Source: Polynucleobacter sp. MWH-UH2A
Lineage (GTDB): Bacteria > Pseudomonadota > Gammaproteobacteria > Burkholderiales > Burkholderiaceae
Length of the DNA stretch: 64,000 nt
Assembly (NCBI RefSeq): GCF_018687195.1
Contig: NZ_CP061321.1
Coordinates: 1,364,001-1,428,000 of the forward strand
Direction of reading: 5' to 3'
In this document: one piece after another, positions 1 through 8,652 of the stretch
Layout of the letters: the number at the start of each line of letters is the position of its first letter
Position numbering within the stretch: the stretch's first letter is position 1
The notes under the pieces: generated by a model
Databases searched by the model: none
Told to the model about the DNA's origin: nothing
The model's input: only the letters and a program-made list of their open reading frames with translations
Translations under genes and position numbers: made by a program

Positions 1-123
1 CCTGCACACATCAAACCGAGAAATCCAGCACTATCTTTTCTCCAAAAACTGGTTTACTGATACATCAGAGTCAAGAGTATCAATGTGCAGCCCTATAAGC
101 TTCACCATCCGCTATTGATGAAG

Positions 124-351
124 ATGCCGAACAACAAAATCCACCCCAAAAAGTTAATGCTCAGCAAATGGACCGCAGTTCATCCGATCGCCAAACAAAA
201 ACATTTTTTGATCAGCAAAGTTATTACACCTGAAGACCCTGAGGCAATCATTGAGTTCGTGGAAATCGAAGCCGTATACAGCAAAAAGGTTCGTCAAATT
301 GCCTGGCGCGACCTATTGAACAGTGAAGAATGGTTGCAGGGGTGGAAATAA
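124..351 (+). CDS. TIGR02450 family Trp-rich protein
   Basis: Small cytoplasmic protein of unknown function. The core motif NKIHPKKLMLSKWTAV followed by KHFLISKV and ending in WRDL...WLQGW is the hallmark of the TIGR02450 Trp-rich family. Family members are about 65-75 residues and begin just before the PKKLxxSKWTA motif, so I place the start at the ATG at 124 (75 residues). An in-frame ATG at 85 would add 13 unconserved residues. No strong ribosome binding site is visible for either. The gene is convergent with the phasin-like gene. Confidence 0.8.
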   Translation: MPNNKIHPKKLMLSKWTAVHPIAKQKHFLISKVITPEDPEAIIEFVEIEAVYSKKVRQIAWRDLLNSEEWLQGWK

Positions 352-408
352 AAAAACCGCATCAATACCATAGGCAGTGAGGCGGCTAGTATTCATTGGA
401 TGGGCTAA

Positions 409-939
409 CTAGTCATTACTTTTCTTCTTAGAGCCTGATGATTTCTTCACCACATCGTCAATATTCTTCTCGGCAGCTTCTGCTACTTCATTCACAATGC
501 GCCGCCCTTCTTTAAACATCTTTTGGCCGGCTACTGACATCTCATTAACTACCTTGGATAACTTATCAGCATGGGTTGGAATCTTACTTTCAGCATCCTC
601 CAACCAATTAACTAGAGAGCTACGAACTTTTTCAAGATGCTTCTCAGTTTCATCAGCAGCACCCTCGCTCAACTCCTTCAATACCGCTTTTACTTTCTTT
701 TGATAAGCGCCTGCTCGCTTAGCAGCCTCTTTAGCAGCCTCCTCTTGCAAACTCTTTAGTTTTGTTAAATCATTTTTTGCGGCAGACTTGGCACTATCCA
801 GCGCATTTTTCATGCCCCACTCAATTTCAGCCATGTGGTGATCGCTCAGCTTCTTTGCCGCCTCTAATAGAGTATGTGAATAATCAAACAACTCTTTAGC
901 TTTTTCACGTTGCCATTTTTGTAAATCTTTTGCATCCAT
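409..939 (-). CDS. phasin-like coiled-coil protein
   Basis: 176-residue, almost wholly helical protein rich in Lys, Ala and Glu, with no signal peptide or membrane segment. It has a low-complexity Lys/Ser tail (KKSSGSKKKSND). Size, long amphipathic helices and Ala/Lys-rich repeats resemble the phasins that coat polyhydroxyalkanoate granules in Burkholderiales. A 3-hydroxybutyrate dehydrogenase lies elsewhere in the window, so PHB metabolism is plausible. The family call rests on composition and general similarity, not on a catalytic motif. A histone-like or other coiled-coil structural protein is the main alternative. Confidence 0.55.
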   Translation of the reverse strand: MDAKDLQKWQREKAKELFDYSHTLLEAAKKLSDHHMAEIEWGMKNALDSAKSAAKNDLTKLKSLQEEAAKEAAKRAGAYQKKVKAVLKELSEGAADETEKHLEKVRSSLVNWLEDAESKIPTHADKLSKVVNEMSVAGQKMFKEGRRIVNEVAEAAEKNIDDVVKKSSGSKKKSND

Positions 940-1066
940 TTTGAACTCCTATCGTCCTGTCGTTAAGGGGGGGTTGATGAAAAGTCTCTCTATCCACTCT
1001 ATACCGAAATCAATCGACTGCCAATGCCTCCAATATCCTACTCATTTAAGGCATTAAAATGACGGA

Positions 1067-1456
1067 ATGACTGCAAGAAAAAGTATTTATGAGGCCATTG
1101 GGGGTGTCGACAAAATCGATGAATTAGTCGACCGTTTCTACGATTTAATGTCACTAGAACCCCAGTTTCAGGGAATCCGATCGATGCACCCGCAAGATCT
1201 TTCCACTTCAAGAGAAAAGCTGAAGTTTTTCCTGACTGGCTGGATGGGTGGTCCCGATATTTACTCACCCAAGTACGGGCATCCCATGCTTCGCGCCAGA
1301 CATCTACCATTCAAGATTGGCATTAGTGAACGCGATCAATGGCTAGGATGTATGTATCGCGCCTTAGAGGATTGCGGCATCGATGGCAATATTGCAAAAC
1401 AGTTAGAAGAGTCTTTCTTTAACACTGCTAATTGGATGCGCAATCAAGCGCCTTAA
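1067..1456 (+). CDS. group II truncated haemoglobin
   Basis: 129-residue 2-on-2 globin. Visible landmarks of group II (TrHbO) are Tyr25 in RFYDLM (B10), the WMGGPDIY motif after the CD region (Trp59), proximal His79 in RARHLPFKI, and Trp92 in RDQWLGCM (G8). These globins bind O2 or NO in the cytoplasm and are usually linked to oxidative or nitrosative stress. The ATG at 1067 starts the expected MTARKSIYEAIGG sequence. Its TAA stop overlaps the stop of the convergent Bug receptor gene, sharing the bases TTAA. Confidence 0.93.
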   Translation: MTARKSIYEAIGGVDKIDELVDRFYDLMSLEPQFQGIRSMHPQDLSTSREKLKFFLTGWMGGPDIYSPKYGHPMLRARHLPFKIGISERDQWLGCMYRALEDCGIDGNIAKQLEESFFNTANWMRNQAP

Positions 1457-2436
1457 TCTAGTTTTGCTCCGGCTTGCTTTACTGCCTTCGCCCATTTCGG
1501 CATTTCAGTATTGAGATACTTGGTAAATTGCTCGGGATTTAAGTAGGCTGGGTCGGCACCTTGATCAATCATCTTTTTCTGAATATCAGGGGATTCCAAA
1601 GTTTCTTTAAATGCATGGCTTAGTTGATTTGCAACTTCTGGTGGCGTGCCTTTAGGCGCAAGAATTCCATAGAAGCCAACAACCTCCAGATTAGCAACGC
1701 CGGTCTCAATCACTGTTGGAGTATTGGGTAAGGCAGGATTCCGTTTGGCACTTGTTACAGCCAAAGCCTTTACCTTGCCTTGTTTGGCGTAGTTCGCAGC
1801 CTGCGGGACAGACTCCGCCATAAATTGCACATGACCCGCAATGAGATCCGTAAATGCTGGCGCGCTTCCCTTAAAAGGAATGTGCACCATGAAAATACCA
1901 GTCTCATTTTTTAGCATCTCCGGAACTAAATGAGAAATTCCGCCATTACCAGCAGAGCCATAATTTAGTTTTCCTGGGTTGGCTTTCGCATAGGCAACAA
2001 ATTCTTTTAAAGTATTTGCAGGGACATCTTTGTTCACAATCAGCGCCAAAGGTTGTTGAGCAGTTCTCGCAATAGGCTGAAAATCTCTTAGGGTGTCATA
2101 AGGAGATTTTGAATAGATCGCCGGGTTGATCACCATCGTTCCCGTATTAGCCAGCAAAACCGTATAACCATCTGCTGGAGACTGCATCACAAACTGCGCA
2201 CCAACTGCACCACCCGCACCCGCCTTGTAATCCACAATGACTGGTTGCCCCAAAATAGATTGCAACTTATCGCTGAGCAAACGAATGTGGGCATCTAATG
2301 GACCGCCCGCAGGAAAGCCAATAATAATTTTGATGGGCTTCTCTGGATAAACAGCCCAAGCCCCGCAACAGGGAATTAAAAGGGCAATCGCAAGAAATAA
2401 TGTCCTGACAGTTTGTGTGGGCTTAAGCATCATCAT
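1453..2436 (-). CDS. Bug-family tripartite tricarboxylate transporter receptor
   Basis: Periplasmic solute-binding protein of the TctC/Bug family (327 residues). It has an N-terminal signal peptide ending near CCGAWA and then the typical mature start YPEKPIKIIIGFPAGG. Other family motifs are DYKAGAGGAVGA, SPADGYTVLLANTGT and HIPFKGSAPAFTDLIAGHVQ. No TctA/TctB membrane genes are adjacent, as is common for the expanded Bug receptors of betaproteobacteria, so the ligand (probably a carboxylate) cannot be read from context. Three consecutive ATG codons at the N-terminus make the exact start uncertain by one or two residues. Confidence 0.92.
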   Translation of the reverse strand: MMMLKPTQTVRTLFLAIALLIPCCGAWAVYPEKPIKIIIGFPAGGPLDAHIRLLSDKLQSILGQPVIVDYKAGAGGAVGAQFVMQSPADGYTVLLANTGTMVINPAIYSKSPYDTLRDFQPIARTAQQPLALIVNKDVPANTLKEFVAYAKANPGKLNYGSAGNGGISHLVPEMLKNETGIFMVHIPFKGSAPAFTDLIAGHVQFMAESVPQAANYAKQGKVKALAVTSAKRNPALPNTPTVIETGVANLEVVGFYGILAPKGTPPEVANQLSHAFKETLESPDIQKKMIDQGADPAYLNPEQFTKYLNTEMPKWAKAVKQAGAKLD

Positions 2437-2480
2437 GAAATGTAATTAAGTTAGATACACTTTATCTTAATGCCACTTTT

Positions 2481-3254
2481 ATGAATGAGACTATGACGGA
2501 AAGCGCCCTACTCTTATTAAGCGACCCTAATGCCTGGGTGGCATTTTTCACACTCTCCGCACTCGAAATCATCCTTGGCATAGACAACATTATCTTTATC
2601 AGCGTTATTGCCAATCGACTGCCGATTGAAATACGGGAAAAAGTACGCCGTTTTGGCCTGTTGTTTGCGCTAGGTACCAGAATCCTGCTACTACTCAGCC
2701 TCTCTTGGGTAATGAGCCTCACTACCCCGCTCCTTACCGTATCGGACCATCCGATCAGCGGCAGAGATCTGATCTTGTTGCTAGGAGGATTTTTCTTAAT
2801 CTGGAAAGCCTCTAAGGAGATTTATGCTGAAGTAGAGGTAGGCGAGCATGATGATGAGGTCTCTGGCGGGCACGCACACCATGTCAATAAATCCATGTTC
2901 AGTTTGTTTATCGGATCTATTGTGCAAATTGGTCTACTCGATATCATCTTCTCACTAGACAGCGTTATTACTGCTGTAGGCATGGTAGATCAAATTAGCA
3001 TCATGATTGCTGCTGTCATCGCCTCTATTTTAATTATGCTGATAGCCGCCAAACCGATTGGCGACTTTGTACATCGTCATCCCTCCATTAAAGTGCTGGC
3101 TTTGTCATTTTTGACAGTAGTTGGAGTGGTTCTAATCGCTGAAGGTATGGGCATGCATATTCCTAAGGGCTATGTGTATGTCGCCATGGGCTTTTCATTA
3201 GCGGTTGAACTATTAAATATTCGCTCGAGAGAAAAGAAAAAAGGTAAAGCGTAA
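2481..3254 (+). CDS. TerC-family integral membrane protein
   Basis: 257-residue membrane protein with about seven hydrophobic helices. The acidic membrane motifs typical of TerC, LEIILGIDNIIF near residue 30 and LLDIIFSLDSVITAVGM near 155, are both present. They are separated by a His/Asp-rich cytosolic loop (GEHDDEVSGGHAHH). The family contains tellurium-resistance TerC and manganese-efflux proteins, and the conserved Asp residues probably bind a metal. No ter genes are nearby, so Mn2+ or general metal homeostasis is more likely than tellurite resistance. An internal ATG four codons in is an alternative start. Confidence 0.9.
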   Translation: MNETMTESALLLLSDPNAWVAFFTLSALEIILGIDNIIFISVIANRLPIEIREKVRRFGLLFALGTRILLLLSLSWVMSLTTPLLTVSDHPISGRDLILLLGGFFLIWKASKEIYAEVEVGEHDDEVSGGHAHHVNKSMFSLFIGSIVQIGLLDIIFSLDSVITAVGMVDQISIMIAAVIASILIMLIAAKPIGDFVHRHPSIKVLALSFLTVVGVVLIAEGMGMHIPKGYVYVAMGFSLAVELLNIRSREKKKGKA

Positions 3255-3286
3255 TCCTGAATATAGAAATACAGATTGAAGTTTTT

Positions 3287-4504
3287 CTAAAGAGATTTAG
3301 CACAAGCAAAGCCGCTAGCCCATGCCCACTGGAAATTGTGCCCTCCTAAGTGGCCAGTGACATCCACACACTCACCAATAAAATACAATCCTGGGTGCTT
3401 GCGCGACATCATTGTTTGACCATCCAGGTCTTTAGTGCTTACCCCGCCCAACATCACTTCTGCTTTTTTCCAACCCAAAGTCCCAGCCGGCTTAACAGAC
3501 CAATTTGTGAGAAGTTCTTTTAAGGCTTGCCGATCTTTCTTGGATACCTCAACCCACTTTCGCCCATTTAGCTTGCTTTGTTCAGCGAAGGCTTTTGCTA
3601 AACGCTGTGGCATTACAGAGGCCAATACTGTTTCAGTGAGTTTTAATCGATGTTCATCATTATTAAATATCTCATCACAACGGGCTGACCCAGATTGACC
3701 GACATTGGCAAGCCAATCAATTCGTATTGGTTCCCCCTCGATCCAATAACTGCTCGCTTGCAAAATAGCAGGCCCCGAAAGTCCTTTATGCGTGATCAAC
3801 ACATCCTCATTAAAACGGCAGGCGCCATATCGAGCACCCTTTACTCCTGAAGCAATTCCAATAGGCACGCTTAATCCGGCAAGATCGCTTAGGTTGCCAA
3901 AAGTATCTGCAGTAAATGACAGCGGCACTAAAGCAGGCCGAGGCTCAACTACATCCAAACCAAATTGCTTGGCAATGTCTAATGAATAGGCTGTTGCTCC
4001 AATAGCGGGAACAGGCAAACCGCCCGTTGCCATTACCACTGCATGGGATTTTTCAATCCCATTATGGGTTTTCACTAGCCACTGGCTGCCCTCCTGGGAA
4101 ATAGACTCCACAGCCAGCGGGTGACGAATCGTGACATTGCCGCGTGAGCACTCAGACATCAGCATCTCAACAACCTGCTTAGCAGAGTCATCACAGAACA
4201 GTTGACCTTGATGTTTCTCGTGATAAGCGATTCGATAAGATTGAATCAGCTTAATGAATTCTGCTGTCGGATATCCTGCTAAGGCACTTTTAACGAAATG
4301 GGGGTTAAGCGATAAGAAATTAGCTGGACCGCTATGTAAGTTTGTGAAATTACAGCGACCGCCACCACTAATCCGAATCTTTTCACCGAGAACAGATGCA
4401 TGATCTATGACCAGCACCTTCTTCCCAAGCTGTCCAGCCACACCTGCACAAAATAAGCCTGCCGCCCCGCCACCAATAATGATGGCATCCCATGTTTTAC
4501 TCAT
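3287..4504 (-). CDS. HI0933/BaiN-type FAD-dependent oxidoreductase
   Basis: 405-residue flavoprotein. It starts with a dinucleotide-binding motif IIGGGAAGLFCAGVAGQLG, has a second family motif ISGGGRCNFTN, and ends with the FAD-contact segment GLYFIGECVDVTGHLGGHNFQWAWASG. This is the HI0933/YhiN/BaiN architecture, whose physiological substrates are mostly unknown. It lies 11 bp downstream of the ion-channel-like gene and is probably cotranscribed with it and the LOG-family gene upstream. Confidence 0.9.
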   Translation of the reverse strand: MSKTWDAIIIGGGAAGLFCAGVAGQLGKKVLVIDHASVLGEKIRISGGGRCNFTNLHSGPANFLSLNPHFVKSALAGYPTAEFIKLIQSYRIAYHEKHQGQLFCDDSAKQVVEMLMSECSRGNVTIRHPLAVESISQEGSQWLVKTHNGIEKSHAVVMATGGLPVPAIGATAYSLDIAKQFGLDVVEPRPALVPLSFTADTFGNLSDLAGLSVPIGIASGVKGARYGACRFNEDVLITHKGLSGPAILQASSYWIEGEPIRIDWLANVGQSGSARCDEIFNNDEHRLKLTETVLASVMPQRLAKAFAEQSKLNGRKWVEVSKKDRQALKELLTNWSVKPAGTLGWKKAEVMLGGVSTKDLDGQTMMSRKHPGLYFIGECVDVTGHLGGHNFQWAWASGFACAKSL

Positions 4505-4515
4505 TGCGATAAGCG

Positions 4516-5028
4516 TTACTCAAAACGATCCATGATCTCGGGAGACACATTGAGTTTTTTCATGTGGAGCTTAGTGTAAGCCTGACGAAAATTTTTCGTC
4601 ATCGAAATCATGACAGATGCAGTCCATGCAAAAGCAAACATACCAGAGAAAGCAATAATCACAGCCAACATTTTCCAACCATCGGGTAGGATGTCTTCCA
4701 TGAAACCCATAGCCGTATAGGTGCTGCCACCAAAGAGAATACTCTGTCCTAAAGCAGGCAATAACTTTAAGCCGTAGAGCGCAAAACCCCAAAGCAATAT
4801 CTCAGCGATATGCGTCAAGAATAAATACAGTACGCTGATGTAAAAGCAAATTCCAACCTCAGAGTATTTATGTTCGGCTAGGTAAATAAATGTTTTCACT
4901 TCATAACGCTTTGCAATCTGTAACAGTATTGCCCCATGAAATACCATCACCAGCAATAGCATGGCTCCACCCACAATATATCCAGGTAAATCCATTGCGG
5001 TAGCGAGACTGATGTGTGAAGAATTCAT
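4516..5028 (-). CDS. ion-channel-like membrane protein
   Basis: 170-residue inner-membrane protein with about four hydrophobic segments (roughly residues 17-37, 57-77, 80-95 and 120-142). Between the last two is a pore-loop-like stretch GGSTYTAMGF at about 101-109. This resembles the two-helix K+ channel pore module, but the usual TxGYGD filter is replaced by TAMGFMED, so K+ selectivity is doubtful. It sits between a LOG-family gene and a flavoprotein gene on the same strand. Family assignment is by topology and the loop only. Confidence 0.6.
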   Translation of the reverse strand: MNSSHISLATAMDLPGYIVGGAMLLLVMVFHGAILLQIAKRYEVKTFIYLAEHKYSEVGICFYISVLYLFLTHIAEILLWGFALYGLKLLPALGQSILFGGSTYTAMGFMEDILPDGWKMLAVIIAFSGMFAFAWTASVMISMTKNFRQAYTKLHMKKLNVSPEIMDRFE

Positions 5029-5074
5029 ATTGAGGGTAAGAGTGTTTTTGGTATTTTACTGAGCGCAAGGGCTT

Positions 5075-5932
5075 TCAAGCTAATTGATACCAATCTTCAA
5101 TTAACTTCCATGCCTCTTGGGCGGTTTCTACAAAGTGAATGATCTGCATATCATCTTCGTCAATGACACCAAAGTTCACCATTTCCCTAAAGTTCACCAT
5201 CTCATTCCAAAATGATTTACCAACCAATATCACTGGAATGCTCACCACCTTTTTAGTCTGAATCAGCGTGAGCACTTCAAACAACTCGTCGAAAGAGCCA
5301 AAGCCTCCGGGGTAAGCGACGATTGCCCTCGCGCGCAACATAAAATGCATCTTGCGCAGCGCAAAGTAGTGAAAGCGAAAACTTAATCCTGGACTGATAT
5401 AGGGGTTGGGATGCTGCTCTCTTGGCAAGCTAATATTGAAGCCAATCGTCTCATCCCCACACTCATATGCGCCTCGATTAGCAGCCTCCATAATTCCAGG
5501 GCCGCCGCCAGTACAAATATGCAACTTATTGGCGTTCTCTTTTTGGATTTTGTTATAGCCCGCAACCAGCGAACCAAACTCTCTAGCAGATTCATAGTAT
5601 TGACTATGAAGTAAAGCTTTTTTTGCCTCCGCAATTTCAGCAGGAGTCTTTGCATCCCGAACGAGCGCTTCTGCTGATTCTCGACTTATAAAGCGCGTAG
5701 AGCCAAATACGGTGATGGTGTGTTCAATCCCATGTTCTTTTAGAAGAATTTCAGGTTTTAAGAGCTCGAGTTCGAAACGAATACCGATAGTCTCCCTGCG
5801 AGACAGAAATGCCTCATCATCAAAGGCAAATTTATAGGAATCGACAGACTCTTCCTCGGCTGTCTGCGCTTTGTGCAGATTGAGAAACTCCGTAATAGTC
5901 TGAGCATTATTTACTGGGAGCTTGGGGCTCAT
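5075..5932 (-). CDS. LOG family (TIGR00730-type) Rossmann-fold protein
   Basis: 285-residue cytoplasmic protein. The two catalytic motifs of cytokinin phosphoribohydrolase/LOG proteins are visible: GGGPGIMEAANRGA and PGGFGSFDELFEVL (PGGxGTxxE type, with Ser for Thr). LOG enzymes cleave nucleoside 5'-monophosphates to base and ribose phosphate. At 285 residues it is longer than the roughly 190-residue LOG core, because of an N-terminal extension of about 70 residues. The start ATG is at 5932; the gene runs toward the channel-like gene with a 46-bp gap. Confidence 0.88.
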   Translation of the reverse strand: MSPKLPVNNAQTITEFLNLHKAQTAEEESVDSYKFAFDDEAFLSRRETIGIRFELELLKPEILLKEHGIEHTITVFGSTRFISRESAEALVRDAKTPAEIAEAKKALLHSQYYESAREFGSLVAGYNKIQKENANKLHICTGGGPGIMEAANRGAYECGDETIGFNISLPREQHPNPYISPGLSFRFHYFALRKMHFMLRARAIVAYPGGFGSFDELFEVLTLIQTKKVVSIPVILVGKSFWNEMVNFREMVNFGVIDEDDMQIIHFVETAQEAWKLIEDWYQLA

Positions 5933-6104
5933 ATGCGAAACCTTAAGTCATCAACGTGATCTCATCTTACTATTTAAATCACAAAAATCAGTATTACTAC
6001 CTAGTTTAGCGAAGTTATTTCTGGGCTGGAGCCTACAAAGATTTACCATGTCGCGAACTAGCGTTAATATTGACCCAATTTCAACCAAAGCGAAGGAAAT
6101 CCCC

Positions 6105-6308
6105 ATGAGTAATCGTTCTATCCTCATTATGGTACTAGTGTTAATTGGTGCCACTGCCTACCTGCTTTTGAAAGGCGACGGCAACGTTGATATGAGCGGC
6201 GAAAAGCATGGCGCTGAAGCAACTCATGTTGAGGAAGCGAAAAAAGACGCTCCAGCAGATGCTCCTGCAGCTCCAGCTGCAGCACCTGCGGCTGATGCTA
6301 AGAAGTAA
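6105..6308 (+). CDS. small membrane-anchored Ala/Pro-rich protein
   Basis: 67-residue protein with one N-terminal membrane helix (SILIMVLVLIGATAYLLL), then a charged linker and an Ala/Pro/Asp-rich tail ending ADAKK. I chose ATG 6105 because an AAGGAA ribosome binding site lies 7 bp upstream and the hydrophobic segment then follows directly. The longer in-frame reading from upstream starts in apparent non-coding sequence. Function unknown. A strong terminator follows at once, so it is probably transcribed alone. Confidence 0.65.
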   Translation: MSNRSILIMVLVLIGATAYLLLKGDGNVDMSGEKHGAEATHVEEAKKDAPADAPAAPAAAPAADAKK

Positions 6309-6325
6309 TATTTAATCGGCACACC

Positions 6326-6352
6326 AAAACCGCGGTTCGCCGCGGTTTTTTT
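6326..6352 (+). terminator. rho-independent terminator with UUCG loop
   Basis: A perfect stem AAAACCGCGG / CCGCGGTTTT closes a TTCG tetraloop, with a run of seven T from 6346. It lies 17 bp after the stop of the small membrane protein and just before the next gene's start. Confidence 0.92.
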
Positions 6353-6363
6353 ATCCTGATCGT

Positions 6364-7173
6364 ATGAAAAAATTTCTTTTTTCCTTTCTATTATTTTGTT
6401 TTTTCTCTGTTTGCTACAGCCAAAGTACCCGGACTATGAATACAACTAATGCAGCCATGCTTTCTTCATTTGCACCAACAGGCACCTTGCGTGTAGGCAT
6501 TAATCTTGGGAATCCAATTCTGGCGGGCGAAGACCCTGCAACCCATCAATTGCAAGGTGTCACCATTGACATTGCTCGTGAAATTGGCAAACGCACTGGC
6601 TTGCCTGTGGAGTTAACTCCATTCAAAACGGCTGGCAATACGGTAGATGCGATTAAGACAGGCAATATTGATCTTGTCTTCGTTGCAATTGATCCTATTC
6701 GGGGGGCTGATATTAGCTATACCCCGCCCTATATCCAGATTGAAGGGGCTTACATGGTGAAATCGGACTCCCCCCTGAAAGCTAATGAACAGGTCGATGT
6801 TGCTGGCAATGAAATCGTCGTTGGCAAAGGAAGCGCTTATGACCTTTACCTTACTCGCGAGATAAATCATGCGAGTCTTTTAAGAGCGGCCAGCTCTCAA
6901 GCAGTGGTAGATGACTTTATGTCCGGCAAAGGCAATGTTGCTGCAGGGGTAAAGCAACAACTAGAGAGCGATGCAAAACGGTACACGGGATTGCGCATGC
7001 TTCCTGGTCGTTTTATGGTGATCAATCAAGCGATTGGCATTCCGAAAGCAAGACCTCAATACGAGAGCACTACTGTTTACTTAAGTGAAATTATTTCTCA
7101 GCTTAAGCAGTCTGGGTTTGTAGCACAGGCAATGCAACACCACCACATTGAAGGCGCTAAGGTAGCTGAATGA
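6364..7173 (+). CDS. periplasmic amino-acid-type ABC solute-binding protein
   Basis: 269-residue family 3 extracellular solute-binding protein. The signal peptide is MKKFLFSFLLFCFFSVCYS. Mature landmarks are GTLRVGINLGNP, VTIDIAREIGKRTGLPVEL, TGNIDLVFVAIDP and TPPYIQIEGAYMV, as in glutamine/histidine-type binding proteins. No permease or ATPase genes adjoin it, so the ligand and partner transporter are unknown. The stop is 2 bp from the convergent beta-CASP gene. Confidence 0.88.
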   Translation: MKKFLFSFLLFCFFSVCYSQSTRTMNTTNAAMLSSFAPTGTLRVGINLGNPILAGEDPATHQLQGVTIDIAREIGKRTGLPVELTPFKTAGNTVDAIKTGNIDLVFVAIDPIRGADISYTPPYIQIEGAYMVKSDSPLKANEQVDVAGNEIVVGKGSAYDLYLTREINHASLLRAASSQAVVDDFMSGKGNVAAGVKQQLESDAKRYTGLRMLPGRFMVINQAIGIPKARPQYESTTVYLSEIISQLKQSGFVAQAMQHHHIEGAKVAE

Positions 7174-7175
7174 AC

Positions 7176-8591
7176 CTAGCAAACATAAGAGTGGAGTCGC
7201 TCTGGAATAATGACGTTCTTCCAGTTCAACTCCTCTCGAATACATTGGGCTAGCACCGAGGCAGATTCGGGTTCGCCATGAACTACAAAGACCGTCTTAG
7301 GTGGTGACTGAAAGCCTTTTAACCAATCCAGTAAACCGGCTTGGTCTGCATGCGCCGAGAGACCTCCGATGGTGTGTATTGAAGCTCTGACTGCAACCTC
7401 CTCACCAAACAACTTGACTTTAGGCGCCTTATCTACCAAGCGCCTACCCAAGCTTCCATAGGCTTGAAAGCCAGTAATCACAATCGCATTTTGCGCTCTG
7501 GGTAAATTGTTCGCCAAGTGATGCACTATTCGTCCAGCATCGCACATACCGCTCGCAGAAATAATGATGGCACCACCCTTAATCTTATTCAGCGCTTTTG
7601 ACTCTTCGACATCCGCAATGAAGCGAAGATCTACTGCATTTGGATTTTTCTTATACCAACTCAAAGTTGACTGTGAGTGTGAATCCAATTGCGAAAAGAA
7701 ATGTTCCGTCAGCTGTGTTGCGGCCGTTGCCATGGGCGAGTCAACCCAAATGGAGAGGTGGGGCAACAACCCTCTTCTCACCAAATCAATCAGGATAAAT
7801 AATATTTCTTGCGTTCTGCCTACGGCAAATGCAGGAATAATGACATTGCCTTGATTGGCCATGGTTGATTGAATAACTTCAACCAATTCTTTCTCGGTCT
7901 CACTCAAGCCCCGGTGTAATCGATCACCATAGGTTGATTCAACAACCACCACATCAGCCTTTGCTATTAAGTCTGGGTCAGGCATGAGGACTTTGCCTTT
8001 CATGCCAATATCACCTGAAAAGACGCATCGTTTCTTTGGAGCGCTATCTTCTTGAATATCGATTACGGCAATAGCAGACCCTAAGATATGACCCGCATTC
8101 TGAAACTCCAGATGAACCCCTGGAATCAATTCACGAACCTGGCCATATTCCAGAACCTCAAATTGCGTCAGAGCTAAGTCAACCTCTTCTCGAGAATATA
8201 GGGTCACTGGTAGCTCTCCGCGCCACTTACCCAACTTCATTTTTCGTTCGGCGCGCTCCAAATCGGCCAACTGCAAATGTGCGCTATCAGGCAACAGTAT
8301 CTTTAGCAATTCATAACTTGCTTTAGTGCAGTAGATCGGACCCTTAAATCCTTGTGCGCACAAGCGAGGCAACAATCCACTGTGATCGATATGTGCGTGT
8401 GTGAGGACAACAAAGTCGAGATCTCGAGGTGATATGGGCATAGGCTCTAGGTTCTTATTGCCTGCTTCGCGCCCACCCTGAAACATGCCGTAGTCCACCA
8501 TGAAATGATGTGCTTTACCAGCGAGATTAACCTCAACTAAATGCCGAGAGCCCGTTACTTCCCCTGCTGCGCCTAAAAACTGAATCTTCAT
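7176..8591 (-). CDS. beta-CASP metallo-beta-lactamase-fold nuclease
   Basis: 471-residue protein of the MBL-fold RNA-processing exonuclease family (YSH1/CPSF73-like). The zinc motif LTHAHIDHSG lies near residue 63, followed by SGDIGMKG. The beta-CASP motifs SASGMCDAGRIVHHL and GGLSAHADQAGL, and the terminal VHGEPES, are all present. Such enzymes cleave or trim RNA in the cytoplasm. It lacks the extra C-terminal domain of RNase J and matches the usual bacterial length. The ATG at 8591 precedes MKIQFLGAAGEVTGS, the expected N-terminus. Confidence 0.9.
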   Translation of the reverse strand: MKIQFLGAAGEVTGSRHLVEVNLAGKAHHFMVDYGMFQGGREAGNKNLEPMPISPRDLDFVVLTHAHIDHSGLLPRLCAQGFKGPIYCTKASYELLKILLPDSAHLQLADLERAERKMKLGKWRGELPVTLYSREEVDLALTQFEVLEYGQVRELIPGVHLEFQNAGHILGSAIAVIDIQEDSAPKKRCVFSGDIGMKGKVLMPDPDLIAKADVVVVESTYGDRLHRGLSETEKELVEVIQSTMANQGNVIIPAFAVGRTQEILFILIDLVRRGLLPHLSIWVDSPMATAATQLTEHFFSQLDSHSQSTLSWYKKNPNAVDLRFIADVEESKALNKIKGGAIIISASGMCDAGRIVHHLANNLPRAQNAIVITGFQAYGSLGRRLVDKAPKVKLFGEEVAVRASIHTIGGLSAHADQAGLLDWLKGFQSPPKTVFVVHGEPESASVLAQCIREELNWKNVIIPERLHSYVC

Positions 8592-8652
8592 ATTCTCAGA
8601 ATACTCTCTCTTACAATTAGCTCAAGCACTTAATCAAGACCATAATGCTGAA

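Noticed and set aside
1..84. Possible minus-strand gene start at the left edge (ATG at 11-9)
   Set aside because: Only three codons remain in the window and no ribosome binding site or motif can be judged.
352..408. Terminator between the Trp-rich gene and the phasin-like gene
   Set aside because: Only a four-base CCGC/GCGG pairing with a long loop was seen, with no T run beyond it.
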